64,000 nt of DNA from Paralithodes platypus (taxonomy: Eukaryota > Arthropoda > Malacostraca > Decapoda > Lithodidae), in NCBI GenBank assembly GCA_032716605.1, contig CM064518.1, positions 42,342,129-42,406,128 on the forward strand, given 5' to 3'. The first letter of the stretch is position 1; each line of letters starts with the position of its first letter. The notes under the pieces were generated by a model that saw only the letters and a list, made by a program, of their open reading frames with translations, did not search any database and was not told the DNA's origin. This document shows positions 23,961-35,815 of this stretch, in pieces. Made by a program: the position numbers and the translations under genes.

Positions 23961-24479
23961 AAAATTTATATACATTTTTTGTTTTTGAAGGGGGGCTGGT
24001 GAAGTATTGTTTTTGAAGGGGGGCTGGTGAAGTATTTTACATAGTCTAGGAGGCAAGCTAACACAATAACATTGCTGAGAAAAGGCGTCAGCAATAGACC
24101 CTACCGAGAATCCACCTGAGACTTCTGGTGGACGCTTCTGAAGTAGCCCCAGAGCTACGACTGACATCCAACATTACTCAACACCTAGGATATACAAAGT
24201 TTATCACGATTTCTTACGATTATGCATGTTTTCATTATACACTGTATACAAGATGACTGCACTAAGTGCTTATATAGTATGGTACTTGTGGGAATTTCCA
24301 GGATTTTTTTTTTTTTTAGGAATTACAGTATTTGTTTTCCAACAGGTACATTACCTATTTGTTACCTTACACAAAGTGTCCTAATGACGATCAGTTGATG
24401 TTGTTTCTTGTTTCCTTTGTATTGCTTTGTAGTCATTATAATACATAACTGATACAAGCACAAATAAAAAAGGTAAACA

Positions 24480-24835
24480 AATAAGATAACTAGAGAAGCA
24501 CTCGAAAGAGAGCATACTTTTGCCTACGCTGGCGGAGGTATGCACTCCACCAATTGCCTCTTAAATGGAATCACTTCTTCCTAGGCACATTCCCAATCTG
24601 CCCACCAAATTTCGGTAATATCAGTTCATAACTTTTTGAGCTGCTTAAGCTGACGGAGGGACGTGCTCTACTGATCACCTCCTAAATTGAATCATATCTT
24701 CCTTGGCACATACCCTATCTGTCCACCAAATTTATTGAACATCGGTAAATAAATGTTTGTGATATCTTGTTCGCAAACAGACACACAAAGAAATTAACGA
24801 AGGCAAAAACATAAGCTCCTCATACTTTGTTGACG
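24480..24835 (+). mobile_element. RTE-like LINE/SINE 3' tail, duplicated
   Basis: Two diverged copies of cttcctaggcaca..cccaatctgcccaccaaattt lie in tandem (about 24565-24655 and 24690-24790). The second runs into gttcgcaaacagacacacaaag and ends near aaaaacataagctcct. Phrases of the form ccaccaaatttc..atc..aactttttgag..caaacagacacacaa are typical of 3' tails of RTE-type retroposons and their SINEs in invertebrates. No reverse transcriptase is visible. Confidence 0.55.
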
Positions 24836-25070
24836 GTGTTCATAAATAAAATGTTATGCAGGTAATACAATCATCACTCAACAATATTCTATGAAAGATA
24901 AATTTACTGTGAAGATAATTGTTCATAATGTAATTCAAGACATGACCTGAAGGAATGAGATGACTGTACTGGAGTTTTATATTGAGTAGTTATTGGCTTT
25001 TATCTGTAATGATTAGTTTATACATACGAGAATTACCGTCTGTGACCTGAACGCCAGGGTTTCACAGTGT

Positions 25071-25073
<3 letters not shown>

Positions 25074-25139
<66 letters not shown>
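25074..25139. repeat. (GA)n microsatellite
   Basis: Pure AG dinucleotides, about 66 bp. Confidence 0.95.
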
Positions 25140-25142
<3 letters not shown>

Positions 25143-25551
25143 GATAAATATCGCATATTGAGTAGAAAGCTCTTAATGAAGGGAAACGATTTCAACCCAA
25201 TCTTCACACAAACCAGAACAAAATATTGATAGATTTAGGACTGGAATTTAAAACTATGACTATTACCCAGTACTTAATGTAAGGCACTTTACTACTTTAC
25301 CATCAGGAGTTTTGGAACAGTAGGAAATCTCGATTTCTTTTTTTTTTTTTTTTTTTTTTGCATATTATACAATAGGGCCTATTTTGAAATTTGCATAAAG
25401 GCACACATTCTATTCGATAAAATAAAATAACAATAATTGTCTTTGATCTCTTTTTATTATCCATCATTGTATTGTATATAGTGTAATGTACTTTCCTACC
25501 CACTAGCTACAGGCAGTTAGGTTTGATTTTTCTCTCTTTTAATTCTGTTAA

Positions 25552-25928
25552 GGGGGGTCACTGGCTTTTTTTTTAATCTTTCTCTCCTTTTCTCTTTCCC
25601 TGGCTTGTATCCATTCGGCCTCATTCAGCCAACTGTTTCAAGACGTTTATCCCCATCCCAAGTGTCGTTTTCTTCCTGGCGAGCGATAGCGAGCCAGCAT
25701 TGTATGGAGAAATCCGGCTTCGCCGGAGACATTTTTCTATCGAAAAAATGTACAAATTTAGCTTGCTGTCAAAACAAAAAATATATATGCTAGCTCTCTA
25801 CCGCTCGCCAGGAAAATATTGACACCTGAATGGGGGTAAACGTCTTAAAACAGTATGCTGAATGGGGCCGAATGGATAAGAGCCAAAGAGAAGGGGAGAG
25901 AAAGAGAACAAAAGCGAGGTGGGCTCCC
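25552..25928 (+). mobile_element. Family B foldback element, copy B3
   Basis: TTAA 25548-25551 and 25929-25932. Full length, with gggggtcactggc and gaggtgggctccc ends, the cggcttcgccgg hairpin and mirrored arms. One of the best-preserved copies. Confidence 0.88.
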
Positions 25929-26184
25929 TTAAGTCTTACGTCCCTCTTGACCAACTGTACGTATAATAAATGTTCCGGGTTCCCTCTCTCTGCTTGCTTC
26001 AGCCAACGACCCTCCCGGCGTTCTCTATACTACTGAGGGGATCAAGGCATATCTTTTCATGGGTTTTATTTGACAACATTCTTTTCATTTTTGTTATCTT
26101 GCTACTTGCAATATTCTGCCACATATCTCTCCATTCCTTTTTAACAATTCTCAAAACAATTCTTCGTTTGCCATCCATAAACTA

Positions 26185-26810
26185 GACGTTCCTCCATTTT
26201 GTATATTTTCCGGTAAAAATCACATTATTTTCTACCTTACTAATTAGTTTTCCATAAGGTAAGTGTCTAGGGAATTTTGTTTAGTTAATTTTGCAGGTAC
26301 TTCCATGTGTGGAGAATTATTCACATATGTGAACGATTGACTATACAGTTTATCTTTTAACTTTTATCACCTACTACTTGCAACATCATTGTTTTGTACC
26401 TATTATAAGTAACAGTGCTGCTTCAAACCCTGATCAGTATATAAATATACTGTCAATAGATAAACTTACTTTCCACTTTTGCTCTGAGTGATTATAGAGT
26501 AAAGACTATTGAAAGATTGAAGGTGAAAACAGCAGTAACCCTCCTGTCCTCCTCACCGCTTCCTCTGTATTCATGCAGCTACTTAGGGGCTCAAAGCTTT
26601 CAACCTGCTTGCTTTTCACTTGACTGGGAGTAAAGGTAGGAAGTCATATTTGCTTTGACTATATCTCCGTCTTACAGAAGGCGCATGGCATAACATTTTC
26701 AATATACCCTCACATTATAATTGGTAAACTTCTTTAACCCATATGGAGAATATATTCTAAATTTAATTATTTTATTATCTAACAATCTTTTTGGAACGAT
26801 TTTCCTTCAT
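26185..26810. other. no feature recognised
   Basis: AT-rich. Only short ORFs without domain resemblance. Confidence 0.45.
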
Positions 26811-26925
<115 letters not shown>

Positions 26926-27135
26926 ATATTAGATAATCATATTTATTAATCATCTTGTTGCAGCAGGGGGGGAGGGTTGTGGGAACATTGGGAACGGTTA
27001 CAAGGAATAGGGTGGTGAGCATGACCATAATGGGTAGGAGTGATGCATGAACGTTGTTAGAGAGATATACATCAAGAGTGAGAGGGGTGGGAATGACATA
27101 CTCGAGAAGTGCATGAGGAGTCACATAGAAATAAT

Positions 27136-27195
27136 CGATTTAATTCATTTCACTCCCAACACTAAACACTACCCAATGACATTAATGACAAAGGA
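27136..27195. mobile_element. SINE body fragment
   Basis: taattcatttcactcccaac, then actaaacactacccaatgac and attaatgac, match the upstream flank of the tRNA-like head at 58675-58735. This suggests a truncated copy of the same SINE family. Confidence 0.45.
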
Positions 27196-27536
27196 GAAAG
27201 TACAATAGTGATGTGGCGTAGATGTGGTTGTGTTGAAAGGAAGTCATGTGGAGAATATAGATTGTGAGAGAATGACTAAGCGTATGAGAGTGAGGTGGAA
27301 GGGCAGCGAGGGAGAGGCAGACCGAACATTTGTGGGAAGGATGGAGTAAAGAGATATATGAGTGAAAGTGGCATTGGGTGGGGTGGGGAGTGATGACAAA
27401 CGGATGACCGAGGAGCATTATGGCTATTTCATATATACAGTATATATATATATATTTGTTTTCGTGTGAAGTTTGTGTATTCAAGTCTCTTTATGTTTTA
27501 ATACCAGCCACTTGTTCATACCGGCCGGGGGGTTAA

Positions 27537-27895
27537 GGGGAGATGAGCAGTTTTTCTGGTCCCCCTTCTTCCTCATGTTTACTATTAGTTTTACGATTTT
27601 AAGACGTTCGGCCCATTAGTTTGGCGATTTTAAGAACTTTCGACATATTTCTTTGTCAATATTAAGTCTGTTCGTGTCATTTAGGTGTCGATTTTTTTCC
27701 TGGCGAGCGATAGCGAGCCTGTATTATAAGGGGAACCAGCTATCGGCCCAGACATTTTGCAACCGAAAAATGTACACATTTTTCTTGAAGAAGGATCATG
27801 CGCGGTTTTTTTAAAGCTTGATGGAGGTCTAGGGAGGAAACTAAACAAATAATAAAAAGATACATAAATGAGCAAAATAATATGCCTATCCCCCC
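27537..27895 (+). mobile_element. Family A MITE, copy A9
   Basis: TTAA 27533-27536 and 27896-27899. GGGGAGATGAGCAG start, three modules, taggtgtcgattttttcc, gcgagcgatagcgagcctg, ggaaccagctatcgg, cattttgcaaccgaaaaatg, aagcttgatggaggtct, cccccc end. Near full length. Confidence 0.88.
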
Positions 27896-28014
27896 TTAAT
27901 CAGGTGGAGCCGCTTACTTCTCTCAAGTTTTACACTATTTGACTTCCTCGTTCACTCCTCTACTTTACTGGCTTACTTTGTGTCTTTGGTAACTATGTTT
28001 GTTTTATCTTTCTG

Positions 28015-28018
<4 letters not shown>

Positions 28019-28070
<52 letters not shown>
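28019..28070. repeat. (CT)n microsatellite
   Basis: About 50 bp of pure CT. Confidence 0.95.
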
Positions 28071-28073
<3 letters not shown>

Positions 28074-28346
28074 CCCTTTATTCTCATTTCCAGGTTACTT
28101 TTGTCCATTTCGTCTAAATAATTATTTCCCTATAAATTATATTTTGTGTACCTTTCCTAAAATATTTTCGAGATCGGTTAGCTATTATGAAAAACTATGA
28201 ACACTACACATTCACTCACACACACACACATTTAAACGCACACACACATACACACACCTGTCTTTCCTTCTCAACCTTTTCCAGTCTCCCCTTCCCTACC
28301 GGCCTCTTCATTCAATATTTTATTTCGTGTTAACCCTCTTACTATG

Positions 28347-28348
<2 letters not shown>

Positions 28349-28413
<65 letters not shown>

Positions 28414-28420
28414 CTCTGAG
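28349..28420. repeat. (CT)n microsatellite
   Basis: About 70 bp CT with a terminal cgctctctg. Confidence 0.95.
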
Positions 28421-28537
28421 GATAGTAAGGTCAATATTCTTCAGAGTAAAACCAAACTAAATTTCCACCGAGCAAGCTTTGAAAGTCTTAGTGACATTTT
28501 GATGTTCATTTAAAGACCAATATACTGTATGTATATA

Positions 28538-29037
28538 CAGGGGAGGTGTGGTGGAGTGGTCATGCCACTGGATTGGTAATCCAATGGACCCGGGTTCAAA
28601 TCCCGATATGTCAATGGGAAGATATTATTGGGATTGAATTTGTGTTGTACCTAGTATCAGTGCATTACCACAAAGCCCACCGAAATGCCAAAAAAATACC
28701 CTCATTGTTCCCTGATTAAATAACACTGTATGAATATTCCCATATTCAAAATATGTTACAGGGGGACAATGCCTAGTGAGTTCACTGTTCAATAGGTGGC
28801 GTTCTGAGAGTGAGGGTCTGAGTCTGGAGGGTGAGACGGTGAAGCACTTGAGCGAAGCAACCAGCCGCTTCAGAGATGGAGCTGCTTCGAGCCATGATGG
28901 ATGCTTCACATGTCTCACTCCCCAGACTGGAACAAGACCTCACGGGCTTCACCGTGTTGAGCGGTGGAATTTACAGGCTCTCAGCCTATGCCCGAGAGGG
29001 AGTAGTTGGAATATAGAAAAAAAAAAAAAAAAAAAAA
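28538..29037 (+). mobile_element. tRNA-derived SINE with poly-A tail (putative)
   Basis: The head has an A-box-like tggtggagtggtcatgcca and a perfect B box gggttcaaatcccg 40 bp downstream. The intervening ggattggtaatcc resembles a tRNA-Thr(GGU)-like anticodon arm. A long body follows to a 22-base A tract at 29016-29037. The unpaired acceptor ends and long tail argue against a functional tRNA. The exact 3' boundary is inferred from the A tract. Confidence 0.65.
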
Positions 29038-29548
29038 TGGAGCAACAAGTTGTATTCGTTTTTAAGTTTACCAATACAGGTTCACTTCACTCAAAATAAG
29101 TGATATAGCTCCAGTCATTAGAATGAGACAGGCTACATACAGAAAGGCTAAAAGATGTGAAAACCAAAGGGATATAGGCTCCTTCAAAAATGTAAAATGT
29201 AATGGAATTATATATCTTATAGAGGAGACAAATTGGAATAATGAACTCAGAGATGAAGCCCTTTGCAATAGATTTTCAGCTATGTGAACAGTCGGAAACC
29301 ATTCAAAATTAGTTTTGCTTTGTACTCCTTTGTACTACACTATACAATATCTCTTTTTCCACATAAAATATCTCCCCGGAATGAACCACAAGGTTTGAGA
29401 TACTAACTATTATTTGTAACTCCTTGTTACTCTAGGTTTCCATTTTTCCCTCCATTTAACTCTCTTTCCATTCCCCTCCCTCTGATCTCTATCTTTTTCT
29501 ATTTTCCCTTCTCTCCTACTCTTTCACTTCTCTCTCACCTCGCACCAT

Positions 29549-29550
29549 TC

Positions 29551-29610
<60 letters not shown>
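29549..29610. repeat. (CT)n microsatellite
   Basis: About 60 bp CT. Confidence 0.95.
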
Positions 29611-29611
<1 letters not shown>

Positions 29612-29814
29612 ACGTTACTATAAATGGTCTTACCCTATGAGCTGCTGGGGTTACTATTTTCTAAACTTAATTTCTTACCGGGTACATAGTTGGAGTTTAC
29701 TGGGTGGGTGGGGAGAGAATGTTCTTTACTATCCTGTTCTTCTACATGGTGGTGCCGATTAATTTGTAAATAAGTAAGGATAACCTCGCAGGGAACAAAT
29801 GGTCTGTGTAGTCG

Positions 29815-29965
29815 GTGTATGTATGTATGTATGTATGTATGTATGTTTGTATGTATGTATGTACGTATGTCTGTATGTATGTAAGCTATGTAGGCTATGT
29901 ATGTATGTAGGTTATGTATGTATGTATGTATGAATGTGTGCATGTACGTATGCATGTATGTAACT
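29815..29965. repeat. (GTAT)n tetranucleotide repeat
   Basis: tatgtatgtatg with single-base interruptions, about 150 bp. The minus strand reads as His/Thr/Tyr artefact peptides. Confidence 0.9.
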
Positions 29966-30049
29966 CTACGTAACACTCTTCTCCCGATCTTTTACCCACC
30001 CACCTCTCAAGCCCTCTCTTCACACCTTCAAGTACTCTCATCCTCTCAT

Positions 30050-30500
30050 TTCCCTCTCTGCCAGCCTCCATTTGATCTTGCCCTCTCTTTACTCCTTTCC
30101 TCTCTCTCTCTCTCCTATTCTTTACTCCTTTTCTCTCTCTCTCTCTCCTATTCTGGTACACAGTTCTCCCATTCCTATCTTATTCTCCCTTTATTCTCTT
30201 ACTTCCCCCCCCCCCCGCTATCCCTTGTATATAATCAACTATATATCATTACGGGCTTTTCTCCCTATCAATTCTACACCCCCCCCCCCTCCACTACAGC
30301 TTTCTCTCAATCATTCCCCCCCCCCCCCCCTCCCAAACTACAGCTTCTCTTGCAATCAATTTCCCCCTTTCCATAACGGCTTTTCTCCCAGTTAGTCCCC
30401 CCCCCTTCCACATTCCTCTCACGTCGCCTCCTTCCCTCATTCACCCCCCCCCCCCCCCCCCCCCCCTCCCATCTATTTCTACCCCTCACATCAATTCATC
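30050..30500. repeat. poly-C-punctuated pyrimidine repeat
   Basis: Repeated phrases (actacagctt..tctc..tcaat..ttc, then a C-run of 7-22 bases) occur near 30208, 30281, 30317, 30396 and 30445. These look like decayed tandem units separated by expanded C tracts. Confidence 0.65.
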
Positions 30501-30894
30501 ATTCCCCCTCCACCATTACGCCCTCGATCCACTTTCCATTCACTCTAGCGCTCTCGAATGTTCTTAACCCTATTTGGTGGAGGGTGGGTATATTTGGATC
30601 TTCTCTGGTAAGGACGGCAAAAGTCTGTGGTCTGAGTGTTTATGTAACATTCATATAACTATCAATCTCTCTATCTCTCTTGCTCGCTCTCTTACTCGCT
30701 CTCAGTCGCTCTCTCTCTTGCTCTCTCGCTCGCTCTCTCTCTTTCACACAGACACACATACACACACACTCTCTCTCTCTCTCTCTCTCTGTGCACTGTA
30801 ATATTAATACACGGGGAGACAGTTTACGACCAAGGACCTCCCTGGGTGCCGCCTTCCGACGCTTAACTGCTGCTCTTACTTTCTTTCTCACTCC

Positions 30895-31690
30895 TACCCT
30901 CCTACCCTCTACAACATAAACCCACTACCTCTCCTTCACCTAAACCCTAAACCCACCTCTGCCTTTGTCAACACCCCACTAGCCTACCCTATGACTCAGA
31001 ACCCCCTCCTTCTACAACCTAAACCCACTACCTCTCCATCACCTCTTCTAGCTCTAACCCCCCTCCCCCCCACCTTCATTCTCTAGACCCAACCAAACTT
31101 CCTTACGACTTAGAACTCCCTTCCCTTCACTTTCCTACCCTCTAGAACCTAAACCTCTCTCTCATCTATCATCCATCATCCATCACCTTGTCTAGCTCTA
31201 ACCCACCTATTTCTGTCTCTACACCCCACCACCCTTCCTTGCGACTCAGAACCCCCTCCTGTCCACCCTCCTACCCTCTAGAACCTAAACCCACTTCCTC
31301 TCCATCATATCTTCTAGCCCTAACCCACCTCTTCCTTTCTGCACACCCCACCACCCTTCCTGACGACTCAGAACCTCCTCCTCTCCACCCTCCTACCCTC
31401 TAGAACCTAAACCCACTTCCTCTCCATCATATCTTCTAGCCCTAACCCACCTCTTCCTTTCTGCACACCCCACCACCCTTCCTTGCGACTCAGAACCCCC
31501 TCCTCTCCACCCTCCTACCCTCTAGAACCTAAACCCACTTCCTCTCCATCACCTCTATCTAGCCCTTACCCACCTTTTCCTTTCTGTACAACCCACCACC
31601 CTTCCTGACGACTCAGAACCCCCTCCCCCACACCCGCCTACCCTCTAGAAACTAAACCCACTTCCTCTCCATTACTTCACGTTCTGCTGT
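30895..31690. repeat. 122-bp minisatellite, about 6.5 copies
   Basis: ctctagaacctaaaccca recurs exactly 122 bp apart at 31278, 31400 and 31522, with more diverged copies on both sides (ctacaacataaaccc, gaaactaaaccc). C-rich unit including ctagccctaacccacctctt and gactcagaaccccctcct. Confidence 0.85.
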
Positions 31691-32156
31691 CCACCCCGTC
31701 TTATTTCTCGTATCATGACCCCCTCTTCCATACCCATTCACACTCACACTCGATCCTCATCTCATCCCTTCCCTCCCCTACCTCCCTCTTTCCCATCCCT
31801 CCAATCTCCTTAATCCCCACCCCTATTCCTATCCCCTCTACACAGCAGCTATGAAATTAAAGCAACAAAGAAAGATAGGTTAATTACACATGCAAACAGT
31901 TTAATATCATGGAAAATCATTAAGAACGAGAGGCTAGGTCGCAGAATATGCAATTAGAGGAAAACAGTAACTTATGAAAATCTGAATTGATCTATTCATC
32001 ATCTTATAAAGTTACCAAGACATGAACCTGGGAATAGAAATGTGAATGATTGACAAAACATGATACTCTCGCAGGTTCTATATAGCTTGTAGGTGTGTGT
32101 ATGAATGTACTCTTTTGTAATAATGTTGCTTGAAGTGAGTACATTTCTTTAGTCTC

Positions 32157-32370
32157 AATAACGCTTTCATTCTGGGTGAAGTTAGTATTCCTTTTATTCT
32201 GGCTATCATTAGACGATTTGACTGTGTTTAGGAGGGATTTATGACAGTCAATGAATTAAGGGAGATAATACACTTCTCTGTTTACTAGACGTCCTTCATA
32301 AGCTGCATACAATCTTCTAACATAACCAGAATATAAGGAATAATCGCGTCACCTGTCTTGAAGTGGTTAA
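32157..32370 (+). mobile_element. Family C MITE, copy C3
   Basis: Interior ttctggctatcattagacga at the left and the mirrored aatcttctaacataaccagaat at the right, ending gtcacctgtcttgaagtggttaa. The left tip is decayed (aataacgctttcattctgg). Confidence 0.7.
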
Positions 32371-32641
32371 TACTATGCGTTAACCTGTTTAAATACAGCC
32401 AACTCTTCAACACATTTACCTAGCTTCATATATTAGCAAAAATATACTTTGACACTAAACTCCTCCCCCTCCCCTCTCCCCCCACACCACCTGCTCTTAC
32501 CGTAACTACATTTCTTACTGTTCCCTCTTCGTACACAAAGCTCTCGTGTGTAGGGAAGACATTATTCGGATTCAATTTGCTGTGTACTCTGCCATAAGCC
32601 TACCTACAGCCCACAATATACCCAGGCTGTTTACAACGAAC

Positions 32642-32857
32642 AGTAGTCTGTTTTTGTCCAGCTTATGGTAAATTGCTATGTCACTATCATGTTTACTCGG
32701 CTATTACCTAGATTGTGTAGCGAAATATGTTGTTAATTATGAACACTTGGCATAAATACGACGCAGAGACATAGTAGATTTATATTTTCCCATGAAGTAT
32801 CGACAAATCAGCTACTAAGGGATTCAAATTATGATCAGCTGGAAACAAATAGACTAA
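32642..32857 (+). mobile_element. Family D MITE, copy D2
   Basis: agtctgtttttgtccagctta at the left and gatcagctggaaacaaatagact at the right are inverted. The interior matches D3: aattgctatg, tactcggctattacc, gatgttgttaattatgaacac, ttggcataaatacgacgcag, aagtatcgacaaatcagct. Confidence 0.85.
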
Positions 32858-33006
32858 AGCACTTATTGAACTATTTCCAAAACTGAAGAAATACAATGGA
32901 ATTCAATTACTCAGTCTATTAGCTGTCTATAAGTAATGTGTAAATGTCCATGGGTGTAACACTATTTGTTTATTTACAATATCCTCCGTGTCTCGCGAGG
33001 GCTTAA

Positions 33007-33140
33007 GGAGGAAGTGGTTATTTTTTGGTTTGTTTATTAATTTACATATTATATAATTTCCTCGCTAGACCTCCATCAAGCAAAAACACCCCAAAGAAAA
33101 ATGAAAAATGTGTACATTTGTCTTTAGAAAAATGTCCCGA
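33007..33140 (-). mobile_element. Family A MITE fragment (A10)
   Basis: TTAA 33003-33006 then ggaggaagtggtta, tttcctcgctagacctccatc, ttagaaaaatgtcccga. Truncated at the hairpin core. A family C right tip (catcaccagtattgagaggg-TTAA) follows at 33163-33185. Confidence 0.7.
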
Positions 33141-33185
33141 CTTAAATATTTATTACAAATACATCACCAGTATTGAGAGGGTTAA

Positions 33186-33756
33186 GGGGGACGTTTTTTT
33201 TCCTGCCCTCTCCCTACCCCCTTCTCCCTAATGCTTAGAACCATCAGTTTTAAGATTAATTTGGCGATTTTATGACCTTTCGCCTCATTTCTTTGTCAAT
33301 ATTTGGNNNNNNNNNNNNNNNNNNNNNNNNNNNNNNNNNNNNNNNNNNNNNNNNNNNNNNNNNNNNNNNNNNNNNNNNNNNNNNNNNNNNNNNNNNNNNN
33401 NNNNNNGATGTGCTTTTAGAAGAATTATGTTGCCTATGATCATGTCTATTCAGTCTAGTTGTCAATACCAGTGAAAAATAGTCTCAATTATAACGTTGCC
33501 AGAATATGTGTTCAGCATGTTCAACGAAAGATTGTAAGTGTTAAACAGATAAATAATGCGAGGTGCACACAATAATATCCACCACAGTATACACTATACC
33601 TTTTTCAGCATAATTTAAGAAGAATTGGGCTACAGTTATTAGGTGATTTTTTGCAATTCGCAATTTGCAATTCGAAGTTTGATGAAAGTCTAAGAAGTAC
33701 ACTAAGAACATAATACATATATAAGTAAATAAGCAAATTGAAACGCCCATCTTCCC
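33186..33756 (+). mobile_element. Family A MITE interrupted by assembly gap (A11)
   Basis: TTAA 33182-33185 then gggggacg, ccccttctccctaatg, module repeats, ending at tttgtcaatatttgg against the gap. The far side ends agtttgatgaaagtctaag, ..cgcccatcttccc, TTAA 33757-33760. The sequence between about 33407 and 33650 does not match family A, so another insert or a misassembly is possible. Confidence 0.55.
33307..33406. other. assembly gap, 100 N
   Basis: Exactly 100 Ns, a conventional scaffold gap of unknown true size. It falls inside a repeated element. Confidence 1.
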
Positions 33757-33939
33757 TTAAGGTGCATTGTGGAGAAGTATTTGAAGAAAGGAAGAAAGTG
33801 ATATGTTGCCTTCATGGACTAGAAGAACGCCTATGGTGAGTTGATAGAGAAGGTCAGTGGAAATTACCGAGAATATAAGTTGTTGTTGGAAGCGGTGAAG
33901 AGAATCATAGCATAGCAAAAGAAGGGAGAGTCCTTTCTG

Positions 33940-34050
33940 TAATTCCTTTCTGTAATTCCTTTCTATATTCTATCTATCTGTTTATCTATATTCTATCTAT
34001 CTGTTTATCTATATTCTATCTATCTGTTTATCTATATTTGTAACCTTTAT
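33940..34050. repeat. TATC/TCTG repeat with 23-bp higher unit
   Basis: ctatattctatctatctgttta repeats three times at 23-bp spacing, preceded by two cctttctgtaatt repeats. Confidence 0.8.
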
Positions 34051-34349
34051 TCTTCTGTGTGTCTATCTATCACACTATCTTCAAGTCTATCTCCCGGATT
34101 TTGTCAATCTATCGTGCTAACAATATTTGTTGTTTATGTGTTTAAGGATGCATCAGATTATCTATATATCTATCAGTTTATCTGTTATGTAACTAGCAAC
34201 ATATCAGTCACTAAGTCTGTTTATCTATCTAACTATAATGTATATCATTCTATCTTTCAATCTATCTGTACGAATCTTTGTCTGTATGATATCTTATTTA
34301 CCGTGTTAGGAATCACTATATAATCATTCACCTACACATAATCATTAGC

Positions 34350-34500
34350 TCACACACACACACACACACAAACACAAACACACACACACACACACAAACA
34401 CAAACACACACACACACACACACACACACCACAAACACAAACCACACACACCACACAACACACACAACTGACAACACATACACACAACTCACACACACCC
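34350..34500. repeat. (CA)n-rich microsatellite
   Basis: Imperfect CA tract with AAACACAAACAC interruptions. Confidence 0.93.
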
Positions 34501-34506
34501 TTTTAC

Positions 34507-34685
34507 ACCGAGGGGCTAGCTCAGTGGTATCGTTTCCGCCTAGCAGACCCGGAGGGTCTGACAGTCTCCCCGCTCGAGGTCGACATTGGTGCTCCACCAA
34601 GCCCCGCGTTTCCAAGCTTCCGAGACATATCCGGCGTTTACCATCTTCCTTGAGCAAGGAGATGGGTAATTGTCATTGATGATAA
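34507..34685 (+). mobile_element. tRNA-headed SINE, family 1
   Basis: ggggctagctcagtggtat is a good A box and D arm. The B box region (cccgctcgaggtcgac) is weak. Downstream, accatcttccttgagcaagg then agatggg matches the minus-strand copy at 4800-5040. No 3' tail repeat is clear. Confidence 0.6.
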
Positions 34686-34792
34686 TGTCTAGGAAGCGTG
34701 ACAATACGAGCCAAAAAGTCCAATCCTGTCAACTACAATATGAATACATTTATGATACACACACACACACCTCTCTTTCTCTCGCACACACA

Positions 34793-34824
34793 CACACTCT
34801 CTCTTTCTCTCTCTCTCGCCCTCC

Positions 34825-34864
<40 letters not shown>

Positions 34865-34866
34865 TT
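34793..34866. repeat. (CT)n microsatellite, left border of a short repeat
   Basis: CT array immediately preceding the 115-bp repeat at 34861-34984. Confidence 0.93.
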
Positions 34867-34980
34867 ATAGGTAACGAACCACTAGGGACCCAAATAGCGG
34901 AAGGGATTGGAAGGCATTTGTTTGTAAATTCCCGGAGAAAATAAACGGAAAGTAAATACTGAAAAAGAGGGCACTGTGCT

Positions 34981-34984
<4 letters not shown>
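34861..34984 (+). repeat. microsatellite-bounded short repeat, copy 1
   Basis: ctttataggtaacgaaccac..atagcggaagggattggaag..catttgtttgtaaattccc. The inverse copy is at 39268-39400. Both have CT on one side and GA on the other, so the unit is CT-115bp-GA. Confidence 0.85.
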
Positions 34985-35014
<30 letters not shown>

Positions 35015-35298
35015 TGAGAGATGAGAGACGAGAGGAATGAGGGGGGAGGACGGAGAGGAGGGGGAAGGGAGGGGAGGAGGAGGGAAGAGGGGGATGAGCG
35101 AAGAGAGAGGAGGAGAGAACAGGAGAGAGGTGAGTCGCAGAGAGAGGGAGAGAGGAGAGAGAGCTGAGGAGGGAGGAGGGAGGAGAGAGAGAGAGAGGGG
35201 AGATGAGAGAGATGGGAGAGAGAGAGAGGAGGGGGGAGGGAGAGGGAGCTAACGAGAGAGAGGGGATGCGAGAGAGAGAGAGACGGAGAGAGCGAACG

Positions 35299-35358
<60 letters not shown>
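34981..35358. repeat. purine-rich GA/GGA tract with terminal (GA)n
   Basis: G/A-only sequence with many ggagg runs, ending in about 58 bp of pure GA (35301-35358). Confidence 0.93.
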
Positions 35359-35360
<2 letters not shown>

Positions 35361-35563
35361 TGTGGATATACCTATTTATGAACTTATATTTAAACTTTAT
35401 GCATACTATAATGTCTTACTACGCGTTAATAGCCGTTCTAAAGTATCCGTCTACAAACTCCACTTATACACTAGACGACCCGAATTTCTGGATGATTTTT
35501 GTGAGGTGCGATAATGAGAAAATATGGAGATTAAATCCCAAATACGTGTGATAAAATTATGCA

Positions 35564-35717
35564 GTAAAACTCGCAGGAATAATGAAACAATGGCATGTCG
35601 TTTTCGTCTAATCTCTCAAGACATCTTCAGCATAATAATACGTATTGTCGAATACGAAGATGTCTAGAGAGAATAGACGAAAGCTTGGTTACATTGTTCC
35701 ATTATTCCTGCGAGTTT

Positions 35718-35720
<3 letters not shown>
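35564..35720. repeat. 157-bp palindromic foldback element
   Basis: Left arm gtaaaactcgcagg..aataatg..acaatg..gtctaatctct..gacatcttc and right arm gaagatgtc..agagagaatagac..cattgt..cattatt..cctgcgagttttac are mirror images meeting at about 35642. Likely a small foldback MITE or cruciform-forming sequence. (CT)n and (TA)n follow directly. Confidence 0.88.
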
Positions 35721-35754
<34 letters not shown>

Positions 35755-35758
35755 ATAT

Positions 35759-35815
<57 letters not shown>

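Noticed and set aside
28538..28620. Functional tRNA-Thr gene
   Set aside because: A and B boxes are present but the acceptor stem does not pair, the anticodon stem has mismatches, and a long body with poly-A follows, which fits a SINE.
29895..30161. 88-codon Arg/Glu-rich minus-strand ORF
   Set aside because: It derives from CT-rich and GTAT-rich simple sequence; no independent support.
33256..33465. ORF spanning the N gap
   Set aside because: It contains 34 undetermined residues and the flanks are family A repeat sequence.
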